NCBI RefSeq assembly: GCF_002155965.1
Contig: NZ_MUMH01000125.1
Coordinates: 157 to 35,450 of the forward strand
Direction of reading: 5' to 3'
Origin: Allokutzneria sp. NRRL B-24872
GTDB lineage: Bacteria; Actinomycetota; Actinomycetes; Mycobacteriales; Pseudonocardiaceae
Length of the DNA stretch: 35,294 nucleotides
Positions 24,896 to 33,271 of this stretch are shown in pieces. Every line of letters begins with the position of its first letter. Within the stretch, counting starts at the first letter, position 1. Under the pieces are notes generated by a model, which was not told the DNA's origin, ran no database searches, and saw nothing but the letters and a program-made list of their open reading frames with translations. A program made the position numbers and the translations under genes.

Positions 24896-27430
24896 ATGTT
24901 CGAAAGATTCACCGACCGCGCAAGGCGGGTGGTCGTCCTGGCCCAAGAAGAGGCCAGGATGCTGAACCACAACTACATCGGCACCGAGCACATCCTCTTG
25001 GGCTTGATCCACGAGGGTGAGGGTGTCGCCGCCAAGGCGTTGGAGTCGCTGGGTATCGCGCTCGAAGGGGTACGCCAGCAGGTCGAGGAGATCATCGGCC
25101 AGGGACAACAGGCCCCGAGTGGGCACATCCCCTTCACGCCTCGGGCGAAGAAGGTGCTCGAACTGTCGCTGCGCGAGGCGCTGCAGCTCGGCCACAACTA
25201 CATCGGCACCGAGCACATCCTGCTCGGGCTGATCCGTGAGGGCGAGGGCGTCGCGGCGCAGGTGCTGGTCAAGCTTGGTGCTGACCTGAACCGGGTCCGC
25301 CAGCAGGTGCTTCAGCTGCTGTCGGGTTACCAGGGCAAGGAGCCCGCCGAGTCCGGCGGTGGCCGCGGTGAGGGCACTCCGTCCTCCTCGCTGGTCCTCG
25401 ACCAGTTCGGCAGGAACCTGACCTCCTCCGCCCGCGAGGGCAAGCTCGACCCGGTCATCGGGCGCGAGAAGGAGATCGAGCGGGTCATGCAGGTGCTGTC
25501 CCGCCGCACCAAGAACAACCCCGTGCTGATCGGTGAGCCCGGCGTCGGCAAGACCGCCGTCGTGGAGGGCCTCGCTCAGCGCATCGTGAAGGGCGAGGTG
25601 CCCGAGACGCTGAAGGACAAGCAGCTCTACACGCTTGACCTCGGCTCCCTCGTCGCCGGCTCGCGCTACCGCGGTGACTTCGAGGAGCGCCTGAAGAAGG
25701 TGCTCAAGGAGATCAAGACCCGCGGCGACATCATCCTGTTCATCGACGAGATCCACACCCTTGTCGGCGCCGGCGCCGCCGAGGGCGCGATCGACGCGGC
25801 GAGCATCCTCAAGCCGATGCTGGCCCGCGGCGAGCTGCAGACGATCGGTGCGACCACCCTCGACGAGTACCGCAAGTACGTCGAGAAGGACCCCGCGCTG
25901 GAGCGACGCTTCCAGCCGATCCAGGTGGGCGAGCCCTCGCTGGAGCACACGATCGAGATCCTCAAGGGCCTGCGGGACCGGTACGAGGCGCACCACCGCG
26001 TCTCGATCACCGACTCGGCGCTGGTGGCCGCCGCCACCCTGGCCGACCGCTACATCAACGACCGCTACCTGCCGGACAAGGCGATCGACCTGATCGACGA
26101 GGCCGGCGCCCGGATGCGGATCAGGCGGATGACGGCCCCGCCGGACCTGCGCGAGTTCGACGAGAAGATCGCCGACGTGCGCAGGGAGAAGGAGTCCGCG
26201 ATCGACGCGCAGGACTTCGAGCGGGCCGCCAAGCTCCGCGACTCCGAGAAGCAGCTGCTCGGCCAGAAGTCGGAGCGGGAGAAGCAGTGGAAGGCCGGTG
26301 ACCTGGACGTCGTCGCGGAGGTCGACGACGAGCAGATCGCCGAGGTGCTGGCCAACTGGACCGGCATCCCCGTCTTCAAGCTCACCGAGGAGGAGACCTC
26401 GCGTCTGCTCCGCATGGAGGACGAGCTGCACAAGCGGATCATCGGCCAGCACGAGGCGGTCAAGTCCGTCTCGCAGGCGATCCGCCGCACCCGCGCCGGT
26501 CTGAAGGACCCGAAGCGGCCGTCGGGCTCGTTCATCTTCGCCGGCCCCTCGGGTGTCGGTAAGACCGAGCTGTCCAAGTCGCTGGCGAACTTCCTCTTCG
26601 GCGACGACGACGCGCTCATCCAGATCGACATGGGTGAGTTCCACGACCGCTACACCGCTTCGCGGCTCTTCGGTGCCCCTCCCGGCTACGTCGGGTACGA
26701 GGAGGGCGGCCAGCTCACCGAGAAGGTGCGCCGCAAGCCGTTCTCCGTCGTGCTCTTCGACGAGATCGAGAAGGCGCACCAGGAGGTGTACAACACGCTG
26801 CTCCAGGTGCTGGAGGACGGCCGCCTGACCGACGGTCAGGGCCGCACGGTGGACTTCAAGAACACCGTGATCATCTTCACCTCGAACCTGGGCACGCAGG
26901 ACATCTCCAAGGCCGTCGGCCTCGGCTTCGCCAACAGCAACGCTCAGGGCTCCAACTACGAGCGGATGAAGCAGAAGGTCAACGACGAGCTGAAGAAGCA
27001 TTTCCGCCCGGAGTTCCTGAACCGGATCGACGACATCATCGTCTTCCACCAGCTGACCCAGGACGAGATCATCCAGATGGTCGACCTCATGGTCGCCAGG
27101 GTCGAGACCCAGCTGCGGAACAAGGACATGTCGCTGGAGCTGACCCCGCTGGCCAAGCAGTTGCTGGCCAAGCGCGGGTTCGACCCCGTGCTCGGTGCCC
27201 GGCCGCTGCGCCGGACCATCCAGCGCGAGATCGAGGACCAGCTGTCGGAGAAGATCCTGTTCGGCGAGCTGTCCGCCGGCCAGGTCATCCTCGGCGACGT
27301 CGAGGGCTGGGACGGCGAGGGCTCCGACGACCAGGCCCGGTTCGTCTTCCGCGGTGAGACCCGCGGTGGCGTGACCGTGCCGGACGCGCCGCCGGTCGAG
27401 GTGGCCGCCACCGAGGGCGACGCGGAGTAG
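24896..27430 (+). CDS. clpC: ATP-dependent Clp protease ATPase subunit ClpC
   Basis: AAA+ unfoldase that feeds substrates to ClpP. 844 residues from ATG 24896, with GGGAG five nt upstream. Two ClpN repeats ([11 protein letters not shown] occurs twice, at about 23 and 98) are followed by AAA domain 1 with Walker A GEPGVGKT (213-220) and Walker [13 protein letters not shown]-containing middle region follows ([19 protein letters not shown]), then AAA domain 2 with GPSGVGKT (550-557), [11 protein letters not shown] and [17 protein letters not shown]. It is the essential ClpC1-type protein, target of cyclomarin-class compounds in mycobacteria. Likely regulated by ClgR. Confidence 0.97.
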   Translation: MFERFTDRARRVVVLAQEEARMLNHNYIGTEHILLGLIHEGEGVAAKALESLGIALEGVRQQVEEIIGQGQQAPSGHIPFTPRAKKVLELSLREALQLGHNYIGTEHILLGLIREGEGVAAQVLVKLGADLNRVRQQVLQLLSGYQGKEPAESGGGRGEGTPSSSLVLDQFGRNLTSSAREGKLDPVIGREKEIERVMQVLSRRTKNNPVLIGEPGVGKTAVVEGLAQRIVKGEVPETLKDKQLYTLDLGSLVAGSRYRGDFEERLKKVLKEIKTRGDIILFIDEIHTLVGAGAAEGAIDAASILKPMLARGELQTIGATTLDEYRKYVEKDPALERRFQPIQVGEPSLEHTIEILKGLRDRYEAHHRVSITDSALVAAATLADRYINDRYLPDKAIDLIDEAGARMRIRRMTAPPDLREFDEKIADVRREKESAIDAQDFERAAKLRDSEKQLLGQKSEREKQWKAGDLDVVAEVDDEQIAEVLANWTGIPVFKLTEEETSRLLRMEDELHKRIIGQHEAVKSVSQAIRRTRAGLKDPKRPSGSFIFAGPSGVGKTELSKSLANFLFGDDDALIQIDMGEFHDRYTASRLFGAPPGYVGYEEGGQLTEKVRRKPFSVVLFDEIEKAHQEVYNTLLQVLEDGRLTDGQGRTVDFKNTVIIFTSNLGTQDISKAVGLGFANSNAQGSNYERMKQKVNDELKKHFRPEFLNRIDDIIVFHQLTQDEIIQMVDLMVARVETQLRNKDMSLELTPLAKQLLAKRGFDPVLGARPLRRTIQREIEDQLSEKILFGELSAGQVILGDVEGWDGEGSDDQARFVFRGETRGGVTVPDAPPVEVAATEGDAE

Positions 27431-27459
27431 TACCGGGTACTGGGTAACAACATCGACAA

Positions 27460-27504
27460 CCGGTGGGGCGGGTGCGGCTATCGCACCCGCCCCACCGGCG
27501 TTTT
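27460..27504 (+). terminator. Strong intrinsic terminator of clpC
   Basis: A perfect 17-bp stem, CCGGTGGGGCGGGTGCG (27460-27476) with 27482-27498, and a 5-nt loop are followed by CGTTTT. Confidence 0.9.
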
Positions 27505-27520
27505 CGGGCACTCTGGAGGG

Positions 27521-28546
27521 GTGCACCCGCAGACCACGTACCCGGCTTACTCGGTCGAGCGACCGGTGGAGCAGGCGCGCGGCGCTCGCGGCGGCGCCGC
27601 CGTCGGGTTCCTGCTGTGGCTGCTGGCGGCGCCGTACTTCGTGCTCTGCCTCGCCCGTCTGCTCGGCCTGGACAGCAGCCACTGGATTCTTGTCGCGGCG
27701 GTGTCGCTGACGCCCTACGCGCTGCCGGTCGGCGCCGTGCTGACCGCGGTCCTGCTCCTCACGCGGCGGTGGATCGTCGGGCTGGTCTCGCTGTTGCTGA
27801 CCATCCTGCTGGTCACTGTGGTCGCTCCGCGCACCGCTGCTGCCGCGCGCCCCAACGGCTCGGGGGCGGCGCTGCGGGTGCTCAGCGTGAACATCTCGAT
27901 GGACCACGGGGACGCCGCCGCGGTCGTGCGACTGGTGCGGGAGCGCGCGGTGGACCTGCTCAGCATCCAGGAGCTGACACCGGGCGCGGAGCGTGCGCTC
28001 GACGCGGCCGGGCTCGCGGACGTGTTGCCGCACAGGGTGTTCAAGCCGCAGCCGGGTGCGGTCGGCGGTGGCCTGGCGTCACGGTTCCCGGTGCGCGAGC
28101 GCGTGGTCACCAAGCCCACCACGGCCGAGCACCCCGCCGCGCTCATCGACCTGCCGACCAGGCAGGACGTGGAGTTCGTGTCGGTGCACCCCTGGTACCC
28201 GGTCGGCCCGAAGGGCGCGGAGCCGTGGCTGCGGGACCTCGCGGGACTGCCGGGCCCAGACGGCACGCGGACGCCGAGAATCCTGGCCGGGGACTTCAAC
28301 GCCTCGCTGGACCACTCGGCCTTCCGGGGCGTGCTCAACCAGGGCTACCTCGACGCGGCGGAACAGGTCGGGGCGGGGCTCACCCCGACCTGGCCCACCG
28401 ACAAGCGGTTCGTGCCCGCCTTCGTCGCGCTCGACCACGTCCTGGTCGACGCGCAGAACTTCGTGGTCGAGTCCTTCGGCACGGCGGTGGTGCCCGGAAC
28501 GGATCACCACGCCGTCCTCGCCGAGGTCAAGCTCGTGCGGGGCTGA
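27521..28546 (+). CDS. Membrane-anchored endonuclease/exonuclease/phosphatase-family protein
   Basis: 341 residues from GTG 27521 (GGAGGG is directly adjacent, so a GTG at 27566 is an alternative). Three hydrophobic helices (about 28-45, 57-75, 80-100) anchor a C-terminal domain outside the membrane. The EEP catalytic residues are present: Asn124 in LSVNISMD, Glu151 in IQE, Asp258 and Asn260 in GDFNAS, and Asp328-His329 in TDHHAV, plus ALDHVLVD. Members cleave phosphodiesters of nucleic acids or phospholipids; the substrate here is unknown. This architecture is common in actinobacteria. Confidence 0.88.
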   Translation: MHPQTTYPAYSVERPVEQARGARGGAAVGFLLWLLAAPYFVLCLARLLGLDSSHWILVAAVSLTPYALPVGAVLTAVLLLTRRWIVGLVSLLLTILLVTVVAPRTAAAARPNGSGAALRVLSVNISMDHGDAAAVVRLVRERAVDLLSIQELTPGAERALDAAGLADVLPHRVFKPQPGAVGGGLASRFPVRERVVTKPTTAEHPAALIDLPTRQDVEFVSVHPWYPVGPKGAEPWLRDLAGLPGPDGTRTPRILAGDFNASLDHSAFRGVLNQGYLDAAEQVGAGLTPTWPTDKRFVPAFVALDHVLVDAQNFVVESFGTAVVPGTDHHAVLAEVKLVRG

Positions 28547-28552
28547 GCCCGA

Positions 28553-28930
28553 TCAGGAGCAGCCGAAGCTCTTGGACTTCAGCGAGTCGGCAACGGCCGA
28601 GCCCTCCGGCAGCACCGCACCCTGGAAGCAGGTGTTCTTGACGGTGCTGAACGGCAGCTTGACGGTGCGGCTCTGGCCCGAGCGCACCGGCATGTAGGTG
28701 TTGTCGAACTTGTAGTTGCTGCCCTGGCGGTAACCGAGCTTCACCCAGACCTCGCTGCCACCGGTCTTGGAGTAGGTGATCTCGATGTTGCTGCCCTTCT
28801 TCTGCGCGCAGACCTTGCCGTTGCTGTGCGTCTGGCAGTTCTCGGAGGCAGCGAGGGCGGTGCCCGGGGCCAGGAGGGCCGCACCGGCGATGACGGCCGC
28901 CAGGCCCAGAACCGTTGCCTGCTTGCGCAT
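28553..28930 (-). CDS. Small secreted protein, copy A of a paralogous pair
   Basis: 125 residues from ATG 28930 with AGGAG five nt before it. A Sec signal peptide MRKQATVLGL...PGTALA-A is followed by a mature part of about 98 residues with four cysteines (ENCQTHSNGKVCAQ, NTC and the last-but-one residue), likely two disulfides. Lys/Ser/Gly-rich and beta-strand-like (YSKTGGSEVWVKLGYRQGS). No family is recognised. Its relative lies 350 bp away, with the same first ten residues. Possibly a surface or antimicrobial-type small protein; no function is claimed. Confidence 0.75.
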   Translation of the reverse strand: MRKQATVLGLAAVIAGAALLAPGTALAASENCQTHSNGKVCAQKKGSNIEITYSKTGGSEVWVKLGYRQGSNYKFDNTYMPVRSGQSRTVKLPFSTVKNTCFQGAVLPEGSAVADSLKSKSFGCS

Positions 28931-29278
28931 GGAGTCTCCTACGTCGCTGAGCGCCCTTTGTGGGTCACTAACTGGTAACGACGGTATTTGGAAAACATGG
29001 CGCTTGCCCAATAGAGGGTTTGGGACTTCAGTCGCCCTGGTCGAGCGCGTCATTTCGTGCGGGGCCGGAATGCGAAGGCGGCGGTGGTGCAATCTTCGTG
29101 AAGTGGGCAACGGTGCCTGGCGGACGCCGGTAAGTGCCTCTGAGCAGGACGTTCGGGTCATGCTTCGCCGTGCGACGAATTCACGTTCATCAGGTAATTA
29201 ACGGACTTCGAGTGGTGGGGGCCACGGTGGAGTCCGCGCTCGGGTCGCCACCGTGGCCGCTTGCTCACCCGGTGTGCA
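28931..29278. other. Intergenic region between the two secreted-protein genes
   Basis: 348 bp without a convincing gene. Its left part should hold the reverse-strand promoter of copy A: TTCCAA, a 17-nt spacer and TAGTGA can be picked out but are weak. Its right part holds the terminator hairpin of copy B. The middle, about 29000-29210, shows nothing that I can name; its GC content is lower than that of the flanking genes. Confidence 0.5.
29220..29258 (-). terminator. Hairpin downstream of secreted protein copy B
   Basis: Perfect 11-bp arms GGCCACGGTGG (29220-29230) and 29248-29258 with a 17-nt loop lie 20 nt after the stop of the reverse gene at 29279. No T tract. Confidence 0.6.
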
Positions 29279-29656
29279 TCAGGTGCGGATGTGGTCCGTC
29301 TTCAGGCCGTGATCGATGTTCGTCCCCGCGGAGGCGACGATTCCCTGGAGAAAGGTGCCCGACTTCTTCTTGAGGTTCATGGTCTTGGTGACCGTCTGGC
29401 CGACCGCGACGGTGGCGGTCGGACCGGTGACGTAGACGCTGCCGTAGCGGTAGCCGAAGGTCGTGCTCGCCGTGCTGCCGCCCGTCTTCTGGTACCGCAC
29501 GTCGACGGTGGTGGCGTTCACCCTGGCGCACACGGTGCCGTTGGTGTGCTTGATGCAGCCGGTGAAGCCCGCTGCGGCGGATGCGGTTGCCGGGGCCACC
29601 AGAGCGATGGCCGCGATGGCCGTCGTCAGTCCCAGGACCGTCGCCTGCTTGCGCAT
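29279..29656 (-). CDS. Small secreted protein, copy B of a paralogous pair
   Basis: 125 residues from ATG 29656 with AGGGAG upstream. The signal peptide begins MRKQATVLGL as in copy A and ends ATASA-A. The mature part keeps the N-terminal cysteine pair (GCIKHTNGTVCAR) and the TGGS and FGYRYGS motifs, but the two C-terminal cysteines of copy A are missing (FLQGIV instead of CFQGAV, and a different tail), so it can form only one disulfide. No known family is recognised. Confidence 0.75.
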   Translation of the reverse strand: MRKQATVLGLTTAIAAIALVAPATASAAAGFTGCIKHTNGTVCARVNATTVDVRYQKTGGSTASTTFGYRYGSVYVTGPTATVAVGQTVTKTMNLKKKSGTFLQGIVASAGTNIDHGLKTDHIRT

Positions 29657-29691
29657 GAGTTCTCCCTGCTCGGTGTTGCTTTGCGAGCCGG

Positions 29692-29720
29692 ACGCTAAGC
29701 ACCAGGTCGTTGTGGCACAA
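29692..29720 (-). promoter_or_regulatory. Promoter of secreted protein copy B
   Basis: On the reverse strand TTGTGC (29715-29720), a 17-nt spacer and TAGCGT (29692-29697) lie about 35 bp upstream of the ATG. Confidence 0.45.
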
Positions 29721-29789
29721 CGAAAAGCCGTGATGAACGAATCGAGGCTGGGAGAGTTGAGATCGTGCTGTGCGCGCCTCCCCGCCGTG

Positions 29790-30614
29790 CTACAGGAGCG
29801 CGTCGAGTTCGCTGAGCGCGGCCAGCGCGGGCATGGGCAGCGAGACGCCGCGACCGTGCCGCACCTCGGGCTCGCGGGGATTGATCCGGATCAGCGACTG
29901 CGACGCAGCACTCGCCAGTTCCGCGTACCGGCGCACGGTGGGGACGGCCTGGCCCGCGCCGATCTCCACGACGACGAGCCGCTGCCCGCGCAGTCCCCTT
30001 CGCCAGGCGTTGAGCGCGTCGAGCTGGGCCTGCCCGCGGTCGGGGACCCACGTGGTGTCGCCGAACATGAGGATGTTGGGGCGCTCCAGGTCACCGCAGT
30101 CCGGGCACTCCGGCAGCGGCCGCACCGCGCGCATGGTCTCCGCGTCGACGGGTACCGAGACGCCGTCGGCGGAGCTGATGCGCCGCGAGCACGGGAAGAC
30201 GCACTGGAGGTGGTGGATCGAGCCGTGGCACTCCGCGATCTGGTCCTCGGCGAAGCCCGCGCGCTGGAACTGACCGTCCACATTGGACGTGAAGACGCGG
30301 ACGCCGCCGGGCAGCGCCGAACCCCAGCGGCGCAGCAGCTCGAAGCCCGCGTGCGGAACGGTGTCGCGGTAGAGCGCCGTGCGGTGCCCGTAGAAGCCCC
30401 ACGCCAGCTCGGGATCGGCGGCGAAGTGCACCGGGTCGGCCAGCTCCTCGAAGCTCATGCCGAGCCGGGCGTAGGGCGGGTACGCGCGCCAGAAGCCCTC
30501 GCCGCCCCGGAAGTCGGGCAGGCCGCTGTCCACACCCATCCCCGCCCCCGCGCAGACCAGCAGCGCTTCGGCGTCGGCGAGCAGGGCAGCGGCGCGCTCC
30601 AGTGCTTCAGTCAC
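29790..30614 (-). CDS. Sir2-family NAD-dependent protein deacylase
   Basis: 274 residues from GTG 30614. The NAD-binding GAGMGVDSGLPDFRGGEGF and the catalytic histidine in ECHGSIHHLQC are clear. Zinc cysteines come as C-x4-C (CVFPC) and C-x2-C (CPDC). The usual TQNxDxLHxxAG motif reads TSNVDGQFQRAG, so the glutamine is serine and LH is QF, while Asn and Asp are kept. Sirtuins remove acyl groups from lysines or, in some branches, act on ADP-ribose. The gene starts inside the last codons of the MhuD-like gene (8-nt overlap), so the two are cotranscribed. The functional link is unknown. Confidence 0.88.
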   Translation of the reverse strand: MTEALERAAALLADAEALLVCAGAGMGVDSGLPDFRGGEGFWRAYPPYARLGMSFEELADPVHFAADPELAWGFYGHRTALYRDTVPHAGFELLRRWGSALPGGVRVFTSNVDGQFQRAGFAEDQIAECHGSIHHLQCVFPCSRRISSADGVSVPVDAETMRAVRPLPECPDCGDLERPNILMFGDTTWVPDRGQAQLDALNAWRRGLRGQRLVVVEIGAGQAVPTVRRYAELASAASQSLIRINPREPEVRHGRGVSLPMPALAALSELDALL

Positions 30615-30918
30615 TGGCGGGCTTGGAGCCCAGGACGACCTCGAACTCCAGCAGGCTGGACCCGGACGCGACGGGCTTGGCGCGCTCGCCCGCGTGCGCC
30701 TCCTTGGCGGAGCCGCCCATCCAGTTGCGGAAGTCCTCGTCGGTCTCCCAGTGCGTCACCACGAAGTAGCGGGTCTCGCCGGACACCGGGCGCAGCAGCT
30801 CGAAGCCCAGGAAGCCGGGGGAGCTGTCCACCGCGCCGAGCCGGGCGGCGAAGCGCTTCTCCAGTTCGGGACCCGCGCCCTCGGGAACCTCGATCGCGTT
30901 GATCTTCACAACGGCCAT
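30607..30918 (-). CDS. mhuD: MhuD-like heme-degrading monooxygenase (ABM fold)
   Basis: 103 residues from ATG 30918, starting MAVVKINAIEVPEGAGPELE, very close to M. tuberculosis MhuD (Rv3592) as I recall it. The residues known to matter in MhuD are all at the same numbers: Asn7, Trp66 and the heme-ligand His75. MhuD opens heme to mycobilin and releases iron without carbon monoxide. In this window it complements the siderophore import genes as a second iron source. No iron box is visible in its short upstream region; a TACGCT -10 seven nt before ATG suggests a leaderless message. An upstream open frame (to 31068) has no homology. Confidence 0.9.
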   Translation of the reverse strand: MAVVKINAIEVPEGAGPELEKRFAARLGAVDSSPGFLGFELLRPVSGETRYFVVTHWETDEDFRNWMGGSAKEAHAGERAKPVASGSSLLEFEVVLGSKPASD

Positions 30919-30958
30919 GGGGCCCAGCGTAGCCACATCGCGTGGTAGACCTCGACGT
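30919..30958. promoter_or_regulatory. Overlapping divergent leaderless promoters
   Basis: Only 40 bp separate the two start codons. Reverse: TACGCT (30926-30931) seven nt before the MhuD-like ATG. Forward: TAGACC (30946-30951) seven nt before the hydrolase GTG. Each -35 region must lie over the other promoter's -10 box. Confidence 0.45.
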
Positions 30959-31789
30959 GTGGAACGTCGCGATGTGGTCGACTTCGGCGGTTCCGGGCAG
31001 CCGATCCTGGTGCTGCACGGCCTGATGGGCCGGGCGCGCACGTGGTGGCCGGTGGCGCAGTGGCTCAAGCGCTACGGCCGCGTGCACGGCCTCGACCAGC
31101 GCGGTCACGGACTGAGCCCGCACCGGGGGTTCCAGACGATCTGCACCGAAGACCCGCTTGCGGGGTCGAGCATCTGCACCGAAGACCCGCTTGCGGGGTC
31201 GAGCATCTGCACCGAGGACTTCGTCGACGACGCGGCCGAGCTGCTGGCTGAGCTGGGGCCCGCGGTGGTGATCGGGCATTCGATGGGTGGGCTGCACGCG
31301 TGGGAGCTGGCCGCGCGCCGCCCCGACCTCGTCCGCGCGGTCGTGGTGGAGGACATGGCCCCTGACCAGCGCGGAAAGACCGTCGATGCGTGGCGCGACC
31401 ACTTCGACTCGTGGCCGGTGCCCTTCGAATCGCTCGACCACGTGCGCTCGTTCTTCGGCGGCCCGGTCGGCGACTACTTCACCGAGTGCGTGACCGAGCG
31501 CGAGGACGGCTACCACTTCATGGCCGACCTGGAAGACCTCTACGTGATCGCCGCGGAATGGGGGCGGCGGGCGTACTGGGACTCCGTCGAGAACGTGCGT
31601 TGCCCGCTGCTGGCGATCGAGGCCGAGCACACCGCCATGCCGCCCGGACAGATCCGCGAGCTGGCCGATCGTGCTCCGGACGCGCGTTATGTGCGCGTGG
31701 AGGGCGCGGGGCACGTGGTCCACCGCGACCGCCCGGACACGTATCGCGGGGCGGTCGAAGCCTTCCTCTGCGAAGTGCTCGACCGCTAG
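30959..31789 (+). CDS. Alpha/beta hydrolase with in-frame tandem repeat
   Basis: 276 residues from GTG 30959. Oxyanion region VLHGLMGRARTWW, then DQRGHGLSPH, nucleophile elbow GHSMGG (Ser), and late GAGHVVHRDRP with the catalytic His. The family is that of Rv3591c, which is divergent from mhuD in M. tuberculosis. Between RGHG and the nucleophile elbow, two perfect 33-bp repeats insert ICTEDPLAGSS twice before ICTEDFVDDAAELL, lengthening a surface loop by 22 residues without breaking the frame. Substrate unknown. The stop is shared with the convergent gene in the palindrome CTAG. Confidence 0.88.
   Translation: MERRDVVDFGGSGQPILVLHGLMGRARTWWPVAQWLKRYGRVHGLDQRGHGLSPHRGFQTICTEDPLAGSSICTEDPLAGSSICTEDFVDDAAELLAELGPAVVIGHSMGGLHAWELAARRPDLVRAVVVEDMAPDQRGKTVDAWRDHFDSWPVPFESLDHVRSFFGGPVGDYFTECVTEREDGYHFMADLEDLYVIAAEWGRRAYWDSVENVRCPLLAIEAEHTAMPPGQIRELADRAPDARYVRVEGAGHVVHRDRPDTYRGAVEAFLCEVLDR
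31139..31215 (+). repeat. 33-bp perfect tandem direct repeat (2.3 copies)
   Basis: Copies at 31139-31171 and 31172-31204 are identical, and the first 11 bases recur at 31205-31215. Each unit contains the near-palindrome GACCCGCTTGCGGGGTC. The period is a multiple of three, so the hydrolase frame is preserved. Confidence 0.9.
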
Positions 31790-32292
31790 AGCAGCACGTC
31801 CACCGCGCCGGTGCGCGTGTCCACGATCCCGATCTCGGCGACGTCGGCGCGAACGGGCTCGACCGGGTGCAGCGCGGTGAAGCCGGTGACGATCTCCGCG
31901 TCCGAACACCCTTGCGCCAGAACGCAATGCGGCAACCACGAGCCCGGAAGGTAGTACGCGGAGGGGTTCTTCACCTTGCCCGCCAACACATCGTGCACGG
32001 CGGAGTGCACCGCGAGCAGTTCGCCGTCCACCACCGCGCCGAGCATCAGCACGTTCTCCGTCGAGGTGAACGTGCCGAGCGTGCGCAGCCACAACGACGG
32101 CATGGCAAGCATTTCCAGCTCGGCGCGCAGTTCGTCGCGCGTCTTCTGCGGGATCGCGCTGGCTGCCGCGAGCGTGAGCTGAGGTCGCTTGTCCGTGGGA
32201 GCCGCAACGCCCGCCTTCGCGAGCTTGCGCCACAGGCCCCGCACGGCGACCTCGGCCTCGCCGTCGAAGAACACCCGCAGCACGTCAGCCAT
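31786..32292 (-). CDS. 2'-5' RNA ligase / LigT-like 2H-fold protein, one catalytic motif altered
   Basis: 168 residues from ATG 32292 (an ATG at 32304 is also possible). The 2H phosphoesterase fold normally has two H-x-T/S-x motifs. The second is present as PHCVLA (His122), but the first reads RPQLTLA with Gln38 in place of His, so activity may be lost or changed. The rest fits: TFTSTENVLMLGAVVDGELLAVH is the central strand region. It overlaps the 3' end of mutY by 8 nt and is probably cotranscribed with it. Confidence 0.75.
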   Translation of the reverse strand: MADVLRVFFDGEAEVAVRGLWRKLAKAGVAAPTDKRPQLTLAAASAIPQKTRDELRAELEMLAMPSLWLRTLGTFTSTENVLMLGAVVDGELLAVHSAVHDVLAGKVKNPSAYYLPGSWLPHCVLAQGCSDAEIVTGFTALHPVEPVRADVAEIGIVDTRTGAVDVLL

Positions 32293-33178
32293 GGTCGCCG
32301 CCATCGCCCGGCAGCGCGAACAGCCCCTTGGCGGTCTGCTCGACCAAGCCGTCCACCAGCAGCGAGTCCAGGCAGCGATCCCGTTGCCCCGCTTCGGCCC
32401 ACGCGGCGTCGAGCTGCGCGCGGGTGACCGGGCCGGGCGCGTCGCGGAGCACGTCCAGCAGGCGCCCGCGCACCTGGCGATCGGTGCCCGCGAACTTCTG
32501 CACCACCTTCGCCGGGCCCGCGTACGCCGGACGGCCCGCTTCCTGCCAGGCGCAGGTGTCGTAGACCGGGCAGTCCGCGCAGCGCGGAGTGCGGGCCACG
32601 CACACGATCGCGCCGAGCTCCATCAGCGCGGCCGAGTAGCGTGCGGCGAAGCTGGCTTCCTTGGGCAGCAACGCATCCACGTCCGCGAGGTCGCGCTTGG
32701 TCGACGGCGGACCGGCGTCACCCGCACCGTGCACCGCGCGCGCCACGACGCGGCGGACGTTGGTGTCCACCACCGGGCAGCGCTGGCCGTAAGCGAAGGC
32801 CGCGACGGCGCGCGCGGTGTACTCGCCGATGCCGGGCAACGACAAGAGAGTGTCCACATTGGACGGAACGATGTCCCCGTGCTCCGCCGCGATCGCGGTC
32901 GCCGCCGCGTGCAGCCGCAGCGCCCGGCGCGGGTAGCCGAGCTTGCCCCACGCGCGGACCACGTCGCCCTGGCTCGCCGCGGCCAGCGCGGAGGGCTTGG
33001 GCCAGCGCTCCATCCACTCCAGCCAGATCGGCTGCACCCGGTTCACCGGGGTCTGCTGCAACATGATCTCGCTGACCAGCACGCCCCAGGCGTCGCAGTC
33101 TGGGCGCCGCCACGGCAGGTCGCGCGCCACCCGGTCGAACCAGTCGACCAGCACCTCTGGTTCCAGTCTCACGCTCAT
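32285..33178 (-). CDS. mutY: A/G-specific adenine glycosylase MutY
   Basis: Removes adenine mispaired with 8-oxoguanine. 297 residues from ATG 33178. Glu37 (SEIMLQQT) and Asp138 (PVVDTNV) are the catalytic residues, at the same numbers as in E. coli. The helix-hairpin-helix is LPGIGEYTA, and the iron-sulfur loop has C193-x6-C200-x2-C203-x5-C209. The C-terminal MutT-like domain is reduced compared with E. coli (350 residues) but is as short as in mycobacteria. The frame extends 11 codons further upstream without homology. Confidence 0.95.
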   Translation of the reverse strand: MSVRLEPEVLVDWFDRVARDLPWRRPDCDAWGVLVSEIMLQQTPVNRVQPIWLEWMERWPKPSALAAASQGDVVRAWGKLGYPRRALRLHAAATAIAAEHGDIVPSNVDTLLSLPGIGEYTARAVAAFAYGQRCPVVDTNVRRVVARAVHGAGDAGPPSTKRDLADVDALLPKEASFAARYSAALMELGAIVCVARTPRCADCPVYDTCAWQEAGRPAYAGPAKVVQKFAGTDRQVRGRLLDVLRDAPGPVTRAQLDAAWAEAGQRDRCLDSLLVDGLVEQTAKGLFALPGDGGDHG

Positions 33179-33271
33179 CGCGCCGAGATCCTGCCAGCCA
33201 TGGTCGCGCACCTGGCGGACAGGGAGGTCCTCACGCTGGAACGCCAGGCGCGGTGGTGACCGGGGAAGCGG

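Noticed and set aside
24857-28033. Very long open reading frame on the reverse strand opposite clpC
   Set aside because: It mirrors clpC codons in a high-GC genome, has no recognisable domain, and covers the clpC promoter and terminator; clpC itself is certain.
30919-31068. N-terminal extension of the MhuD-like protein
   Set aside because: The extension has no homology, covers the divergent promoter region and hydrolase start, and MhuD starts exactly at MAVVKINAIE with matching residue numbering.
31139-31215. CRISPR-like direct repeats
   Set aside because: Units are contiguous without spacers, only 2.3 copies, and lie in frame in a hydrolase gene; no cas gene is present.
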